Positions 25,705-34,736 are shown, counted from the first letter of the stretch. The stretch: 64,000 bases of DNA from Candidatus Parcubacteria bacterium (GCA_021731405.1 JAKFXN010000005.1:185469-249468), one strand, 5' to 3'. Program-made: numbers and translations. Notes: generated from the letters alone by a model not told the origin.

Positions 25705-27621
25705 TTAGAACTTCTGCCAGAGTAGTCGCAGACCATTAGCTACTACAAGCAGCGTGCCGCCTTCATGTCCCACTACACCAAGCGGAAGCGGGAGGTAAAA
25801 GAAGATGGTCACAATCACCATCAAGATGAGGATACCAATCGCAAAAACAAGATTCTGTTTAATGATACGATTTGCTTGCAGTGAGAGCGTTCGAGCCCGC
25901 AACAGTGCACCAAGGTCGTCTGAAAGGAGCGCAACATCAGCTGCTTCCAAGGCCACATCACTTCCTGCGGTACCCATAGCCACACCCACATGTGAAGTAG
26001 CAAGTGCAGCGGCGTCGTTTACCCCATCCCCTACAAACGAAACCCTACCCTCTGTGCGCAACTTCTCAACAATTGCCACCTTATCAGCCGGCATAAGTTC
26101 TGCGTAAATATCTGAAGGTTCAATACCAATCTCCTTACCAACCGCTTGCGCCACCATGGTATGGTCTCCTGTTAGCATCACAATCCGCTTTATTCCACTC
26201 TTACGTAGCGCAGCGATAGTGCTTTTTGCAGACTCACGTACCGTATCAGAAACACCAATCACACCCAGCACTGAAGTATTACCGATAATGACAGCTGTCT
26301 TCCCTTCTGCTTCCAGTAATGCCAGAGCGTCTTCAGTCTTAGTGTCGATAGCCACACCACTTTCAAGCAACATCTTTCTATTGCCGGCAAAGTACTTATG
26401 TCCATCAATCGTCGCATAGAGTCCTTTGCCGGGTACCGCTTCGGCTTTTTCAACCATCGCTGGCGCGATATTAAAGGTCGCTGCGTGAGCCAAGATACTC
26501 TTTGCAATTGGATGTTCTGAGTTTGCTTCGAGCGAAGCAGCGAGCTGCATAAGTTGATGTTCGCTAACGCCAAGCGGCACCACCTTTGTCACTCTCATTT
26601 TTCCTTCAGTGAGTGTCCCTGTTTTATCAAAGGCAACGATGTTTATTTGCGCAAAGGTCTCGAGCGCAGCCCCGCCCTTAAAGAGCATCCCTCTACGCGC
26701 TGAAGCAGCGAGAGCAGAAAGAATAGCTGCTGGCACACTAATCACAATCGCACATGGACTTGCTACTACCAGAAGTGTCGCCGCTTTATAAAACGCTTCT
26801 GCGTATGGAATACCAAACAAAATAAATCCAAGGAGCGCGAGTGTACTACCAACAAGTACGAGAATAGTGTAGCGTTCGCCAAACCAATCACTAAACCGTT
26901 CACTTGGAGAACGTTTTGCTTGGGCTTCGGTAACAAGCGTAATCATCTGTGCCAAGGTTGAGTGGCTAGCAGTTTTTTCTACTGTTACACGCAACACACC
27001 ATGACCATTTACCGTACCAGCAAAAACTGAATCTCCTGCATCTTTATCGACAGGCACTGACTCACCAGTCATCGAAGACTGATCGACCGCACTTGTTCCG
27101 CTTAAAATACTTCCGTCAACCGGAATCCGTTCACCGGGTTTTACCACTACAATATTTCCAAGCTCTAGAGCTTCAACCGCTACTCGTGTCATTTGCCCAC
27201 CAACACCTTCTAGGTTTGCTTCATCAGGACGAAGCTTCATGAGCGCCACTACTGCCCGCTTGGTGTTACCCATGGCGTACTCCTCGAGTGTGCCAGCTAA
27301 GCTAAAGAGGAAGAGAAGAATTGCTCCATCACGCGCCTCGCCTACGAGTGCGGCTGCAATTGCTGCGAGCACCATGAGCAAATCAATGTCGAGTTTCTTT
27401 TGGAGTAGGTTTTGAAACGCACCAATTGCAGCTGGAATACCTCCAGCCAAGAACGCTACCAAGAAGCTGAGGCCTTCAAACAACAAAGGACCTTCCGTTA
27501 CCTGAAAATAGACTCCAGCCAGGAGCCCAATAAGCGTAACGACAGTTAAAACAATGTTGATTCGTAAAGCCTTTCGCTCCTCCTCCAATTCTTCCATTAA
27601 TGTTTCAGCTGGATTTTTCAT
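25705..27621 (-). CDS. P1B-4-type heavy-metal-transporting ATPase
   Basis: Metal-exporting P-type ATPase of the cytoplasmic membrane, 638 residues. Visible motifs are TGES, the intramembrane SPC (288-290), the phosphorylated D332 in DKTGTLT, the SEHP histidine motif, MLTGD and GDGVNDAAAL. The last helices contain HEGGT (619-623). SPC together with HEGGT is the mark of the P1B-4 group (CoaT, CtpD, PfeT), linked to Co2+, Fe2+ or Zn2+ export, rather than the CPC-type copper or zinc pumps. There is no N-terminal metal-binding domain. ATG 27621 is set by TATAAT 6 nt upstream; the ORF extends further but without support. Confidence 0.92.
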   Translation of the reverse strand: MKNPAETLMEELEEERKALRINIVLTVVTLIGLLAGVYFQVTEGPLLFEGLSFLVAFLAGGIPAAIGAFQNLLQKKLDIDLLMVLAAIAAALVGEARDGAILLFLFSLAGTLEEYAMGNTKRAVVALMKLRPDEANLEGVGGQMTRVAVEALELGNIVVVKPGERIPVDGSILSGTSAVDQSSMTGESVPVDKDAGDSVFAGTVNGHGVLRVTVEKTASHSTLAQMITLVTEAQAKRSPSERFSDWFGERYTILVLVGSTLALLGFILFGIPYAEAFYKAATLLVVASPCAIVISVPAAILSALAASARRGMLFKGGAALETFAQINIVAFDKTGTLTEGKMRVTKVVPLGVSEHQLMQLAASLEANSEHPIAKSILAHAATFNIAPAMVEKAEAVPGKGLYATIDGHKYFAGNRKMLLESGVAIDTKTEDALALLEAEGKTAVIIGNTSVLGVIGVSDTVRESAKSTIAALRKSGIKRIVMLTGDHTMVAQAVGKEIGIEPSDIYAELMPADKVAIVEKLRTEGRVSFVGDGVNDAAALATSHVGVAMGTAGSDVALEAADVALLSDDLGALLRARTLSLQANRIIKQNLVFAIGILILMVIVTIFFYLPLPLGVVGHEGGTLLVVANGLRLLWQKF

Positions 27622-27627
27622 ACTCGA

Positions 27628-27633
27628 ATTATA
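27628..27633 (-). promoter_or_regulatory. -10 element of the P1B-4 ATPase gene (leaderless type)
   Basis: Perfect TATAAT ends 6 nt before ATG 27621, and no Shine-Dalgarno sequence is present. The message should begin at or within a few nucleotides of the start codon. Confidence 0.65.
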
Positions 27634-27684
27634 CAGCAAATTAAGGCTTTTTTCAACCTCATCCAAAATTCCAAAGTGTTTTTG

Positions 27685-28695
27685 CTACTTTACCATCGCC
27701 GCTCGAGTAGCTGCATCGTACATCCCAGTTACTGTAATATCTGCCTCTTCTTGATACTCTCTGAGCGCAGCTTCTGTCACTGGGCCGAAGTATCCAGTAC
27801 TACCAGAAAGTGTAAGCTTGTCAGCAGCCGGACCAGTCTTTTGGTGACTTAAATACAACTGCAACAGACGTACTTCCGTACCAGTGTCTCCTAGGGTCAG
27901 ACTTTTTGTTACCAATTTAGGGATAGAGGCAATGATTTCTTCTAGTTGTGCCAGTAGACCACTCACATCCACGATACCGGACTTCTTCAAAACTGTTTTT
28001 ATTTCGGTTGGAAGAACCAGTCCTTGATTAAGAGCGTTTCTAAAATCAGTTGGGTACGTTTCTACCAAAAATTCCGCCATCTCTTCCTCATCATCTAAAT
28101 CTTTAAACATTCGTACCACGTAGGCCATTTTTTCTTTGAGGGTATACTCAAGCGCAATTCTCGGGTGAGGATCAAGAGGCTCACTCTCACGCACCTCAAA
28201 GTGCAAGTGCGCTCCTGCCCCCTTCGCGTTTCCCGTATCACCTACCGTACCGATAAAATCCCCGACAGCCAGCGTGTCCCCCGCTTTGATGTCAGCTATC
28301 TCATCTAAGTGCATGTAACGAAATCTTTCTCCCCCGGGATTGGCAGTATAAACATAGTTACCTGCACTATCTCCAAAGCCAGTACTTGTTACTACCGCCT
28401 CAGTCGGAGAGACAATCGGTGTACCTAAAGTGGCAATAATGTCTTGTCCTTCATGGCTACGAGTACCACCACCGCGCGGGTCTCCAAAATCTGGAATGAT
28501 ATTTTTTAAGGCGACTCCAAACAGGACCGGGATACCAAACTCTTCGACAATGTCATTATCAAGATTATTTATTTGCCTACTGTAAGACGACTCGCGACCA
28601 GAATCATGTCGAGCAAAAGCAAAAGACGGCGTTACCGCCAAGAGAAGAATAAAAAAAGCTCCGAGAGCTCGCTTGGTTATACTGATTTGTTTCAT
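27685..28695 (-). CDS. Secreted M23 peptidase with C-terminal peptidoglycan-binding domain
   Basis: A 336-residue peptidoglycan endopeptidase acting outside the membrane. Signal peptide about 1-29. The LytM/M23 domain (about 70-190) has the zinc ligands H81 and D85 (SHEGQD) and H163xH165 (HLHFEV). A helical linker follows, then a PG_binding_1 domain (about 255-336) with LTLGDTGTEVRLLQLYL and YFGPVTEAALREYQ. All catalytic residues are present, so it should be active. ATG 28695 is preceded by TATACT 8 nt upstream. A role in cell-wall remodelling or division is likely. Confidence 0.92.
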   Translation of the reverse strand: MKQISITKRALGAFFILLLAVTPSFAFARHDSGRESSYSRQINNLDNDIVEEFGIPVLFGVALKNIIPDFGDPRGGGTRSHEGQDIIATLGTPIVSPTEAVVTSTGFGDSAGNYVYTANPGGERFRYMHLDEIADIKAGDTLAVGDFIGTVGDTGNAKGAGAHLHFEVRESEPLDPHPRIALEYTLKEKMAYVVRMFKDLDDEEEMAEFLVETYPTDFRNALNQGLVLPTEIKTVLKKSGIVDVSGLLAQLEEIIASIPKLVTKSLTLGDTGTEVRLLQLYLSHQKTGPAADKLTLSGSTGYFGPVTEAALREYQEEADITVTGMYDAATRAAMVK

Positions 28696-28772
28696 AAGGG
28701 TTAAGTATACCATTTTGGCCTCTTCTTCCGTAAAAAAGGTTAAGAAAGTGCTCAAGAACAACAATAAACTGC

Positions 28773-28778
28773 TATACT
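28773..28778 (+). promoter_or_regulatory. -10 element of the DedA gene (leaderless type)
   Basis: TATACT ends 8 nt before ATG 28787. It lies inside the longer in-frame ORF that begins at 28673, which argues that this ORF's first 38 codons are not translated. Confidence 0.6.
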
Positions 28779-28786
28779 ACCAAAAT

Positions 28787-29422
28787 ATGTTTTCAAACCT
28801 CGAAGCAATAATGCTTTCTTTCATTCACACCCTACCACTAGAAGTGTTCGTATTCATTGCATCATTCATTGAAGAAGTAATTGCTCCTGTTCCTTCAGCG
28901 GCTGTCTTGTTACTTACAGGTTCCTTTGCCGCTATTCAAGAGAGACCCCTACTTGCACTCATCCCACTTGCAGTCATTGCTGCCATTGGAAAAACACTCG
29001 GTGCAATTCTCGTCTATTATTTCTCAGAAAAAATCGGTGGAGCGGTACTCACCAAGTTTGGCGGATTCTTTAATGTCTCACGGGAAGCTGTTGCTGAGTT
29101 TGGACAAAAAATAAATGGGAGTACTCGGGACTATCTCCTTCTTATTCTCTTCCGTGCACTTCCCATTGTCCCAAGCTCTGTTGTTTCAATCGGTTGTGGG
29201 CTCATGAAGATTCCACCGCGCTTGTTTATTATTACTACTTTTATCGGTACTATCGTACGAGACAGTATTTTTTTGTATATCGGTTATGAAGGTACGCAGC
29301 TTCTAAGCGCTATCGCCAATCACTCAACCTCAATCGAATCATTGGTACAAACACTTATACTCGCTACTATTGTGGGAACATTGGGGTACTTCTACTACAA
29401 ACGAAAGAAGATAACTGTTTAA
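28787..29422 (+). CDS. DedA-family membrane protein
   Basis: A 211-residue polytopic membrane protein of the DedA/SNARE-associated family, which in other bacteria includes undecaprenyl-phosphate and phospholipid flippases. The conserved early E-E-x-x-x-P block appears as FIEEVIAPVPSAAVLLLTG. The FRALPIVPSSVVSIGCGLMKIPPRLF segment is the family's R-x-x-P...G...M-x-x-x-x-F signature. ATG 28787 is chosen from the -10 box. The gene is divergent from the M23 peptidase, and its end overlaps the convergent acetyltransferase by 4 nt. Confidence 0.88.
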   Translation: MFSNLEAIMLSFIHTLPLEVFVFIASFIEEVIAPVPSAAVLLLTGSFAAIQERPLLALIPLAVIAAIGKTLGAILVYYFSEKIGGAVLTKFGGFFNVSREAVAEFGQKINGSTRDYLLLILFRALPIVPSSVVSIGCGLMKIPPRLFIITTFIGTIVRDSIFLYIGYEGTQLLSAIANHSTSIESLVQTLILATIVGTLGYFYYKRKKITV

Positions 29423-29949
29423 GGTTTGTTATTTCTGATCATTTCTTGTTCAGGAATAGTATTTCCGCTCTTCATTTTAAAGCGTTCTTCAGAAAAACGC
29501 TTCCCGTTGTCGACAAATCCGTTCCGCTCATAAAAAGCGATTGCCTGTTTATTATAGACAGCCACATGAACCGTCACAGTATCAAACCGCTGTGCCCACG
29601 CTAAAAAATCTGTGAGGAGCATTGAACCAATCCCTTTTCCTTGAAAGTCTGGCAAGACATAAATACTTTTAAGATGAGCGCCGTCTTCTCTCTCCTCTCC
29701 GCCACAAACACCCACAATCTTTCCGTCCACTGTAGCTACTTTGTAGTAGCGCCTCTCGTCGGTAAGCATCTTCTCAAAACCAGCCTTTCGCTTTTCAATA
29801 GTCTCAGGCATGAGGCTATTTGCATTCATTTCTTCTATATCTTCTTTTGTTATTCCATATTCTGTATTTGGGTATGTCGAAAGCCACGTCTCTGCATACA
29901 GAGCCTGAATTTCAGTAAAATTTGAACCCGTGGGTACTTCAATGGTCAT
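29419..29949 (-). CDS. GNAT-family N-acetyltransferase
   Basis: A 176-residue acetyl-CoA-dependent acetyltransferase. The core strand LKSIYVLPDFQGKGIGSMLL carries the Q/RxxGxG/A acetyl-CoA motif (QGKGIG). A typical AIAFYERNGFVDNGKRF motif B lies near the C-terminus. The substrate is unknown. ATG 29949 follows TATAAT by about 8 nt. It overlaps the convergent DedA gene by 4 nt. Confidence 0.87.
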   Translation of the reverse strand: MTIEVPTGSNFTEIQALYAETWLSTYPNTEYGITKEDIEEMNANSLMPETIEKRKAGFEKMLTDERRYYKVATVDGKIVGVCGGEEREDGAHLKSIYVLPDFQGKGIGSMLLTDFLAWAQRFDTVTVHVAVYNKQAIAFYERNGFVDNGKRFSEERFKMKSGNTIPEQEMIRNNKP

Positions 29950-29964
29950 ATTCAAAAATTATAA

Positions 29965-30591
29965 TTATTGAACGACTTCTTTAAAAACCATCGCTTCAGC
30001 ATCAAATGACAACCGAACACTTTTGCCAATTGAAGGCGGTGTAGAAAAAGGTTCATCTAAAGCTCTGTCAGCGTAATTCACTATCACCACTCCATCTCTA
30101 TACTCAGTAGTCTGAGGTGCAATGCGGTCACCCAAGAAGAAAGCTTGTGAACCGACATACCCCTCTCCTGTTTGAATGGCAGCCACGACATAAAAGAACA
30201 GCCCACTTCCGCCTGTATCTTGCGTAAGCAAAAAGACAATATCCTCTCTACCGTCAGCATTTAGATCAGCAAAGACTTCGTTTCCAAAATAACCAGTAGA
30301 GGCAAAGGTGGCTGAATCAGTTGAATCACCATTAATCAACGTGACTGGACTACCATCAAAGTAGTAGGTAGTGTTTTTTGCGCCTTCGTCATTTCTTTCT
30401 ACAGGAGAAGCCTCAGGTACCTCCTCTACAACAGGGGATGCTGTGGGAGTCTCTCTTTCCAAGATATACTCCACCACCTCTCTGAGCCAAAATTTTTGAG
30501 TTGCTAAGAGACCCACACCAATCACAATGAGGATTAAAAGAAATATTTGTATACCGCGGAGAAGTGGGCTTGGGTGATAATCTGTTTTCAT
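29965..30591 (-). CDS. Membrane-anchored protein with FG-GAP/VCBS-like repeat
   Basis: 208 residues: a signal anchor (about 12-31), a Glu/Pro linker, then a beta-rich domain. Its VFADLNADGREDIVFLL segment resembles a calcium-binding FG-GAP/VCBS blade (DxNxDGxxD). The function is not known. A TATACT -10 box lies 7 nt before ATG 30591. The gene follows a similar anchored protein (30612-31187) by about 20 nt, but each has its own promoter box. Confidence 0.6.
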   Translation of the reverse strand: MKTDYHPSPLLRGIQIFLLILIVIGVGLLATQKFWLREVVEYILERETPTASPVVEEVPEASPVERNDEGAKNTTYYFDGSPVTLINGDSTDSATFASTGYFGNEVFADLNADGREDIVFLLTQDTGGSGLFFYVVAAIQTGEGYVGSQAFFLGDRIAPQTTEYRDGVVIVNYADRALDEPFSTPPSIGKSVRLSFDAEAMVFKEVVQ

Positions 30592-30611
30592 ATCTATAAG
30601 TATACTCCTCC

Positions 30612-31187
30612 CTACCGCATGGTAAGGCTCGAAAGAATATCTACCGCCAAAGCATCAGTAGTAAAAAGTGCCTGCTCAGTCTTGCAGACAGTTCGTTCCG
30701 GGTCGTCATAGTTCATACACTGTGGGGTGCGGAGCGTAAATGACACACGAGCTACAAAGTCTCCTTGGTCAGTGCTGTACTCATAGCTGGTATAGGTGCT
30801 TCCAGCAGCACCCTCAGCAGAAAAACCGACACAGTAGTCACCACCATCAAGTGTCCGGAGTGCAAAGCGTTTCATTTCCCCGTCCGCTCCAATAGCGCTA
30901 CCTGGTTCACAAACAAAATCACCAGCAACGAGTGTTACTTTAGGTGGCCACTCTTGTGCGACCACATACTTTGTCGGCAGTGGTTCTGGATACTTAAACT
31001 GCGTACCTTGTGGAGAGACAGGAGACAAGACCCAATTCCAACTCTCCATATCATTTCGTGGTGCTGTGGGCACAGCTGCTGTTTCAGAAACTTCATTTTT
31101 TGGTTCTTCTTTCAAAAAATATTGTACGAGCAGAATCACCACACCAAGAACAATAAAGCCAAATAAGAATGCGTTGATTTTTTTCAT
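30612..31187 (-). CDS. Membrane-anchored protein of unknown function
   Basis: 191 residues with a signal anchor at about 5-24 (FLFGFIVLGVVILLVQYFL) and an extracytoplasmic domain. The domain has four cysteines (DFVCEPG, GDYCVG, TPQCMN, TVCKTE), probably paired. No family is recognised. TATACT lies 7 nt before ATG 31187. Its neighbours on both sides are also anchored or exported proteins. Confidence 0.6.
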   Translation of the reverse strand: MKKINAFLFGFIVLGVVILLVQYFLKEEPKNEVSETAAVPTAPRNDMESWNWVLSPVSPQGTQFKYPEPLPTKYVVAQEWPPKVTLVAGDFVCEPGSAIGADGEMKRFALRTLDGGDYCVGFSAEGAAGSTYTSYEYSTDQGDFVARVSFTLRTPQCMNYDDPERTVCKTEQALFTTDALAVDILSSLTMR

Positions 31188-31208
31188 ACTGGTAAGTATA
31201 GCAAAGTT

Positions 31209-31865
31209 CTATAACTCTTGAGCCGGACCATCAATTAGGATTTGTTCTCCAAGGAATTTTGGTTTTCGGTTCCAAAATAAATCAATAATTGCCTTCTCGT
31301 TAGCCAAAAGTTCGCGAATATAATTGCGTTTAAATATATACCCCACATCTGCGTTCACACCATAGGCCTCAAGGCCAAGCTTACGAGCAATAAATACCGC
31401 TCGGGGCAAATGGAACTCTTGGGTAGAAATGAGTACTGATGTTACCCCAAAGATATCTCGCGCTCGGTACATACTGCTATAGGTATCAAAGCCAGCATGG
31501 TCAAGAAAAATATCTGCCTCGGGTATATCGCTGTTGAGTAAGTAAGTCCGTACCGGACTTACTTCGTTATAACTTAAAGTACTATTGTCACCTGAAACCA
31601 AAATCTTAGTTACTTTCTTGGCTTCATACAGCTCAATCGCAAGGTCTACTCTATCTATAAATATTGGTGTGAGCTCGCCATCTGCTGAAACTGCTGCCCC
31701 AGGAATAAGGACCGTCTGCGCCACAGGGGCTGCACTGCTCTCATCAAAAATATACTGTTTGGTAGATAGATAAATACTAAGATTTGTCGCCAAAATAAAT
31801 GTACCTAGCCAAAGAAAACCAATGCTCAATACGATAAAAAAGTTTTTCCAAGTAATGAAACTCAT
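31209..31865 (-). CDS. SanA/YdcF-like DUF218 protein
   Basis: 218 residues with an N-terminal membrane anchor (about 12-33) and a DUF218 domain: VLIPGAAVSADGELTP, KILVSGDN, DHAGFDTYSSMYRARDIF and LISTQEFHLPRAVFIARKLG. These match the SanA/ElyC/YdcF family, implicated elsewhere in envelope integrity and cell-wall precursor metabolism, though the reaction is unresolved. TATACT lies 6 nt before ATG 31865. Confidence 0.85.
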   Translation of the reverse strand: MSFITWKNFFIVLSIGFLWLGTFILATNLSIYLSTKQYIFDESSAAPVAQTVLIPGAAVSADGELTPIFIDRVDLAIELYEAKKVTKILVSGDNSTLSYNEVSPVRTYLLNSDIPEADIFLDHAGFDTYSSMYRARDIFGVTSVLISTQEFHLPRAVFIARKLGLEAYGVNADVGYIFKRNYIRELLANEKAIIDLFWNRKPKFLGEQILIDGPAQEL

Positions 31866-31913
31866 GATTTTAGTATACCGCTTCCAATCGCTTCTGATTC
31901 ATAATTGTTTTAT

Positions 31914-32333
31914 TTACTTGTAGCGTTTCTTCATATCAGCGAGTGAACGCTTGATTAGTTTAGTGAGCACTTTGGTATCAATATCAGAAAGCCTTTTTAT
32001 ATAAAGACACGACACGCTTGTTTTGTACTTACCGAGTTTCTCCATAAGATCTCCGTACTCCTTAAAACCTGGCATGATATAGAGCGTCAGATTTTGCTTT
32101 CGGGGAGAGAAGCCAGTCAGCATCCAATCACCCTTCTGCGCACTCCGCTCTGACTCGTAATGATACGAACCGAAACCAATGATGCTTTCGCCCCAAAGTT
32201 TAGGTTTTTCGCCAGTAGCCTCTTCAAAAATCTTAAGTAACGTGAGGATATCCTTACGTTTCTCTTCAGGTTCTACCACTTTAACAAAAGCCGACACACT
32301 CGCTTTTGAAACTTTTGTCTTTAGTTCTGCCAT
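31914..32333 (-). CDS. DUF1801 domain protein
   Basis: 139 residues from ATG 32333, soluble. The LWGESIIGFGSYHY block and the later LTLYIMPGFKEY and GKYKTSVSCLYIKRLSDID match DUF1801 (YdhG-like) proteins, whose function is not settled. The start is set by TATACT 7 nt upstream. The longest frame would extend 65 codons into the divergent neighbour 32418-32771 and is rejected. Divergent from the DUF2200 gene. Confidence 0.83.
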   Translation of the reverse strand: MAELKTKVSKASVSAFVKVVEPEEKRKDILTLLKIFEEATGEKPKLWGESIIGFGSYHYESERSAQKGDWMLTGFSPRKQNLTLYIMPGFKEYGDLMEKLGKYKTSVSCLYIKRLSDIDTKVLTKLIKRSLADMKKRYK

Positions 32334-32417
32334 ATCTCCCAGTATAGCAAAAGAATACCCCGGTATGTTGAGCGACTTCTTTCGTGTAAAATAAAAGGGC
32401 ATTAAAGTAAAACCAAT

Positions 32418-32771
32418 ATGGAAAAACATCGTGTCTACACCATGAGCTTTGCAAGCGTCTATCCGCTCTATATTACTAAAGCAGAGAGGAAAGGCCGTAC
32501 CAAAGCTGAGGTTGATGAAATTATTCACTGGTTGACTGGATACACCGAGAAAAAGCTAGCGAAAGTGCTGGAGAAGCGAACAGATTTTGAAACCTTCTTC
32601 GCCGAAGCACCTAAGCTAAATCCAAAACGCTCCCTTATCACCGGGAAGATTTGTGGTGTGCAGATTGAGGAAATCAAAGAGACCACCATGCGCGAAATCC
32701 GTTATCTCGACAAACTCATCGATGAACTAGCCAAAGGCAAGGTAATGGAGAAAATTCTGCGAAAAGGATAG
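32418..32771 (+). CDS. DUF2200 domain protein
   Basis: A 117-residue soluble protein. It begins HRVYTMSFASVYPLYITKAERKGR and continues with EVDEIIHWLTGY and CGVQIEEIKETTMREIRYLD, the DUF2200 pattern. This family is often located near DUF1801 genes, as here (divergent). Its role is unknown. A single plus-strand gene in a minus-strand stretch. No Shine-Dalgarno sequence before the ATG. Confidence 0.85.
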   Translation: MEKHRVYTMSFASVYPLYITKAERKGRTKAEVDEIIHWLTGYTEKKLAKVLEKRTDFETFFAEAPKLNPKRSLITGKICGVQIEEIKETTMREIRYLDKLIDELAKGKVMEKILRKG

Positions 32772-32781
32772 ACAAAGACAC

Positions 32782-33719
32782 TCAAGACATCTTCGCCACA
32801 ATCTCAAAAATAGATTGCTGTGATTCCCCCGGATTCAAAACTTCTAAGCCTAACTTGTTATTAAAAGCATTTGCAGCACAGGTCATAGGTTCAATCGCTA
32901 TTGATGTTCGCCACGGTGGTATAAAAACTTGCACATACTGATAACCCTCAAAGCAGATAATCTTAATCTCAAGTTTTTTCTCTGGGTCAGAAAGAATTAT
33001 TTGCCTATCTTCAGTCACAAACTTAAATCCTGTATCAAACTCAACTCCAGACAAACTCTTTGGTGACATCCATTTCGTAATATCGTCAGTGTTCCCGGTC
33101 GGAATAAGTTTTCCGTCTACCTCAAGTTCCTGTACTTGGGGCAAGCGCAATTCTAAAGCCTCAACGCTAGCTCCTGTTTTAAAATATGGATGCCAGCCTA
33201 TACCAATCGGCATTCTTGCCGCTCCTACATTTTTTACTTTCGTACTAATTCTTAAAGTACCAGAATTTTCAGTTTATAAATCACCACGACCTCAAACTGA
33301 AATGGGTACCCGTCTATCGCACTCTGGGTATAGCAAAATTCTAATTCATAATCCGCACCAACAGCTTCAGATCGCTTTAGAACAAAAGGTTTATCTGAAA
33401 TAAAACCATGGATAGCATTTCCTTCGTCAGGTTTATTAAGGGGTAACTGATATGTCTTCCCTTCAAACTCATACCCTCCGTTAGCTATTCTGTTGGGAAA
33501 AGGAATAAGGAGTGAACTTTTTGAATAATATTCAATTCCTAGTTCTTCTGCAGAAGAATATCCATCAATAATATCAAAGACGTCTCCCTGCAGTGGAATG
33601 AGAAAATTATTTAGCCGAGCACCCATCTCTGGAATGACACTAATGCTCGTACCGTCCTCGGCCGTAACGGTGATTTTTGTATAAGGCCCAAAAGTCTCTT
33701 TTGTCTCGGTAAATTTCAT
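32782..33719 (-). pseudogene. Aldose 1-epimerase-like gene, frameshifted
   Basis: Galactose-mutarotase-fold protein read in two frames. The first (33252-33719) carries LIPFPNRIANGGYEFEGK and the HGFISDKPFVL region. The second (32782-33213) begins at IGIGWHPYFKTG and holds the rest. Between them, KNVGAARMPIGIGWHPYF reads on in the second frame, back to the run of four A at 33266-33269. Adding one A restores the frame as YKLKNSGTLRISTKV, so one base is missing. It may be a true pseudogene, a programmed slip, or a sequencing/assembly error in a homopolymer. The start ATG 33719 overlaps the stop of the HD gene (ATGA); ATG 33740 is also possible. Confidence 0.8.
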
Positions 33720-34321
33720 ATATTGTATCTCGTTTTCCATCGTAACTTTAGTTGCTCAATTCTTTCAAGCAATACAGGGTGATGGATAAAGTTTATTGAA
33801 TACAGAAGAAATTCTTCAAACAATGCTATTCCCTGCTGCTGTTCGTAATCCAGAGATTTCTCAAGCGCTTGGTACTTATCAAGCTGTCTTCCAAATACCG
33901 CAGCTGGGTCACCTGAATTCTCATGCCGAAGCCACAAAGCCATCAGCTTCGCCCCGTTTGGTAAGTCTTTGGTCAGCATCTCCATTGCCCGCTTTTCATT
34001 TTCAAACTTAATATCCTTCAAAGTCTTTCTCTCGTCTGGTCGTAACTCAAGAATCACTTCATCACCATGAATGGCTTCAGGCCAATCATGTACTTCAAGC
34101 ATATCCATGAGTCCTTCTTTTTCTTCTTCAGTTAGTAGTCCAGATAGTTCTTCGGCGAGCGCCAAAAGGGCCTCGGTGTGCTCTTTGACAGATTCTGGGT
34201 TTTCTACCCCTCTCATCACCCAGCCCGTTCTCTTTAGTTCTTGAAGGGCAAGATAGACCTCAGGAGCGACGGCTTCCAACTTAAGGAGTGATTGCCTGTT
34301 TTGCTTTTCAAGTGATTCCAT
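33716..34321 (-). CDS. HD-domain phosphohydrolase (YfbR-like)
   Basis: A 201-residue soluble protein with the HD metal ligands in order: ESVKEHTEALLALA (first His), EVHDWPEAIHGD (HD pair), and a late conserved Asp in RQLDKYQALEKSL. This is the arrangement of the HD_3/YfbR 5'-deoxynucleotidase group. A nucleotide monophosphate is the likely substrate but not proven. TATACT lies 6 nt before ATG 34321. The last codons overlap the start of the epimerase frame, suggesting translational coupling. Confidence 0.82.
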   Translation of the reverse strand: MESLEKQNRQSLLKLEAVAPEVYLALQELKRTGWVMRGVENPESVKEHTEALLALAEELSGLLTEEEKEGLMDMLEVHDWPEAIHGDEVILELRPDERKTLKDIKFENEKRAMEMLTKDLPNGAKLMALWLRHENSGDPAAVFGRQLDKYQALEKSLDYEQQQGIALFEEFLLYSINFIHHPVLLERIEQLKLRWKTRYNI

Positions 34322-34367
34322 AAATAAAGTATATCAGAGGAGTAAAAATCAGCCCAAATATATAAAA

Positions 34368-34391
34368 CGCAGGGATTTTGGTATCCCTGCG
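34368..34391 (-). terminator. Terminator of gene 34414-34632
   Basis: Nine-bp perfect arms, CGCAGGGAT and ATCCCTGCG, with a 6-nt loop, are followed on the minus strand by UUUUAUAU. It lies 22 nt past the stop of the small gene. Confidence 0.85.
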
Positions 34392-34413
34392 CTTATTTGT
34401 GGTGCCCTTAGGT

Positions 34414-34632
34414 TCATCTTTTGACATGGAGCCTCCCTCCAAAGTTTTTGATGAGTGTTTTATGTTCATCAGTCAAATCAGAGGGTTCAAAGTTTTCAGA
34501 GAGGACATACTCCCCAAATTCGATTCGGCCGAAGCCAGCATCGTTCACTTCGGCCGCATCTTTCAAGCTGAGAAACCTCTTCTTGCCATTGATGATCATC
34601 AGGTACTTTGGGAATTCTGCTGGTTGTGCCAT
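34414..34632 (-). CDS. 72-residue orphan protein in a Shine-Dalgarno cassette
   Basis: Small soluble protein beginning MAQPAEFPKYLMIINGKKRF, with a charged middle (DAAEVNDAGFGRIEFGEYV) and a basic end. No family recognised. ATG 34632 has AAGGAG 7 nt upstream, a promoter with both boxes at 34655-34683 and a private terminator at 34368-34391. This complete unit contrasts with the leaderless neighbours and resembles 17212-17772, 61519-61746 and 61898-62227. Confidence 0.72.
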   Translation of the reverse strand: MAQPAEFPKYLMIINGKKRFLSLKDAAEVNDAGFGRIEFGEYVLSENFEPSDLTDEHKTLIKNFGGRLHVKR

Positions 34633-34654
34633 GACTGGTCTCCTTTCTACCTAT

Positions 34655-34683
34655 AGATAACCATGTACGAGGAAAGATATCAA
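34655..34683 (-). promoter_or_regulatory. sigma70-type promoter of gene 34414-34632
   Basis: Minus-strand TTGATA (34678-34683) and TTATCT (34655-34660) have 17-bp spacing; a ~20-nt leader with AAGGAG (34640-34645) follows. Confidence 0.7.
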
Positions 34684-34736
34684 ATGCTAGGTTTGCGAAA
34701 AAGATTCAAGTGCTCCCATCAGACAACGAGAGGCTT

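Noticed and set aside
32334..32528. Upstream extension of the DUF1801 gene
   Set aside because: It would overlap the divergent DUF2200 gene and lies upstream of the TATACT box that precedes ATG 32333.
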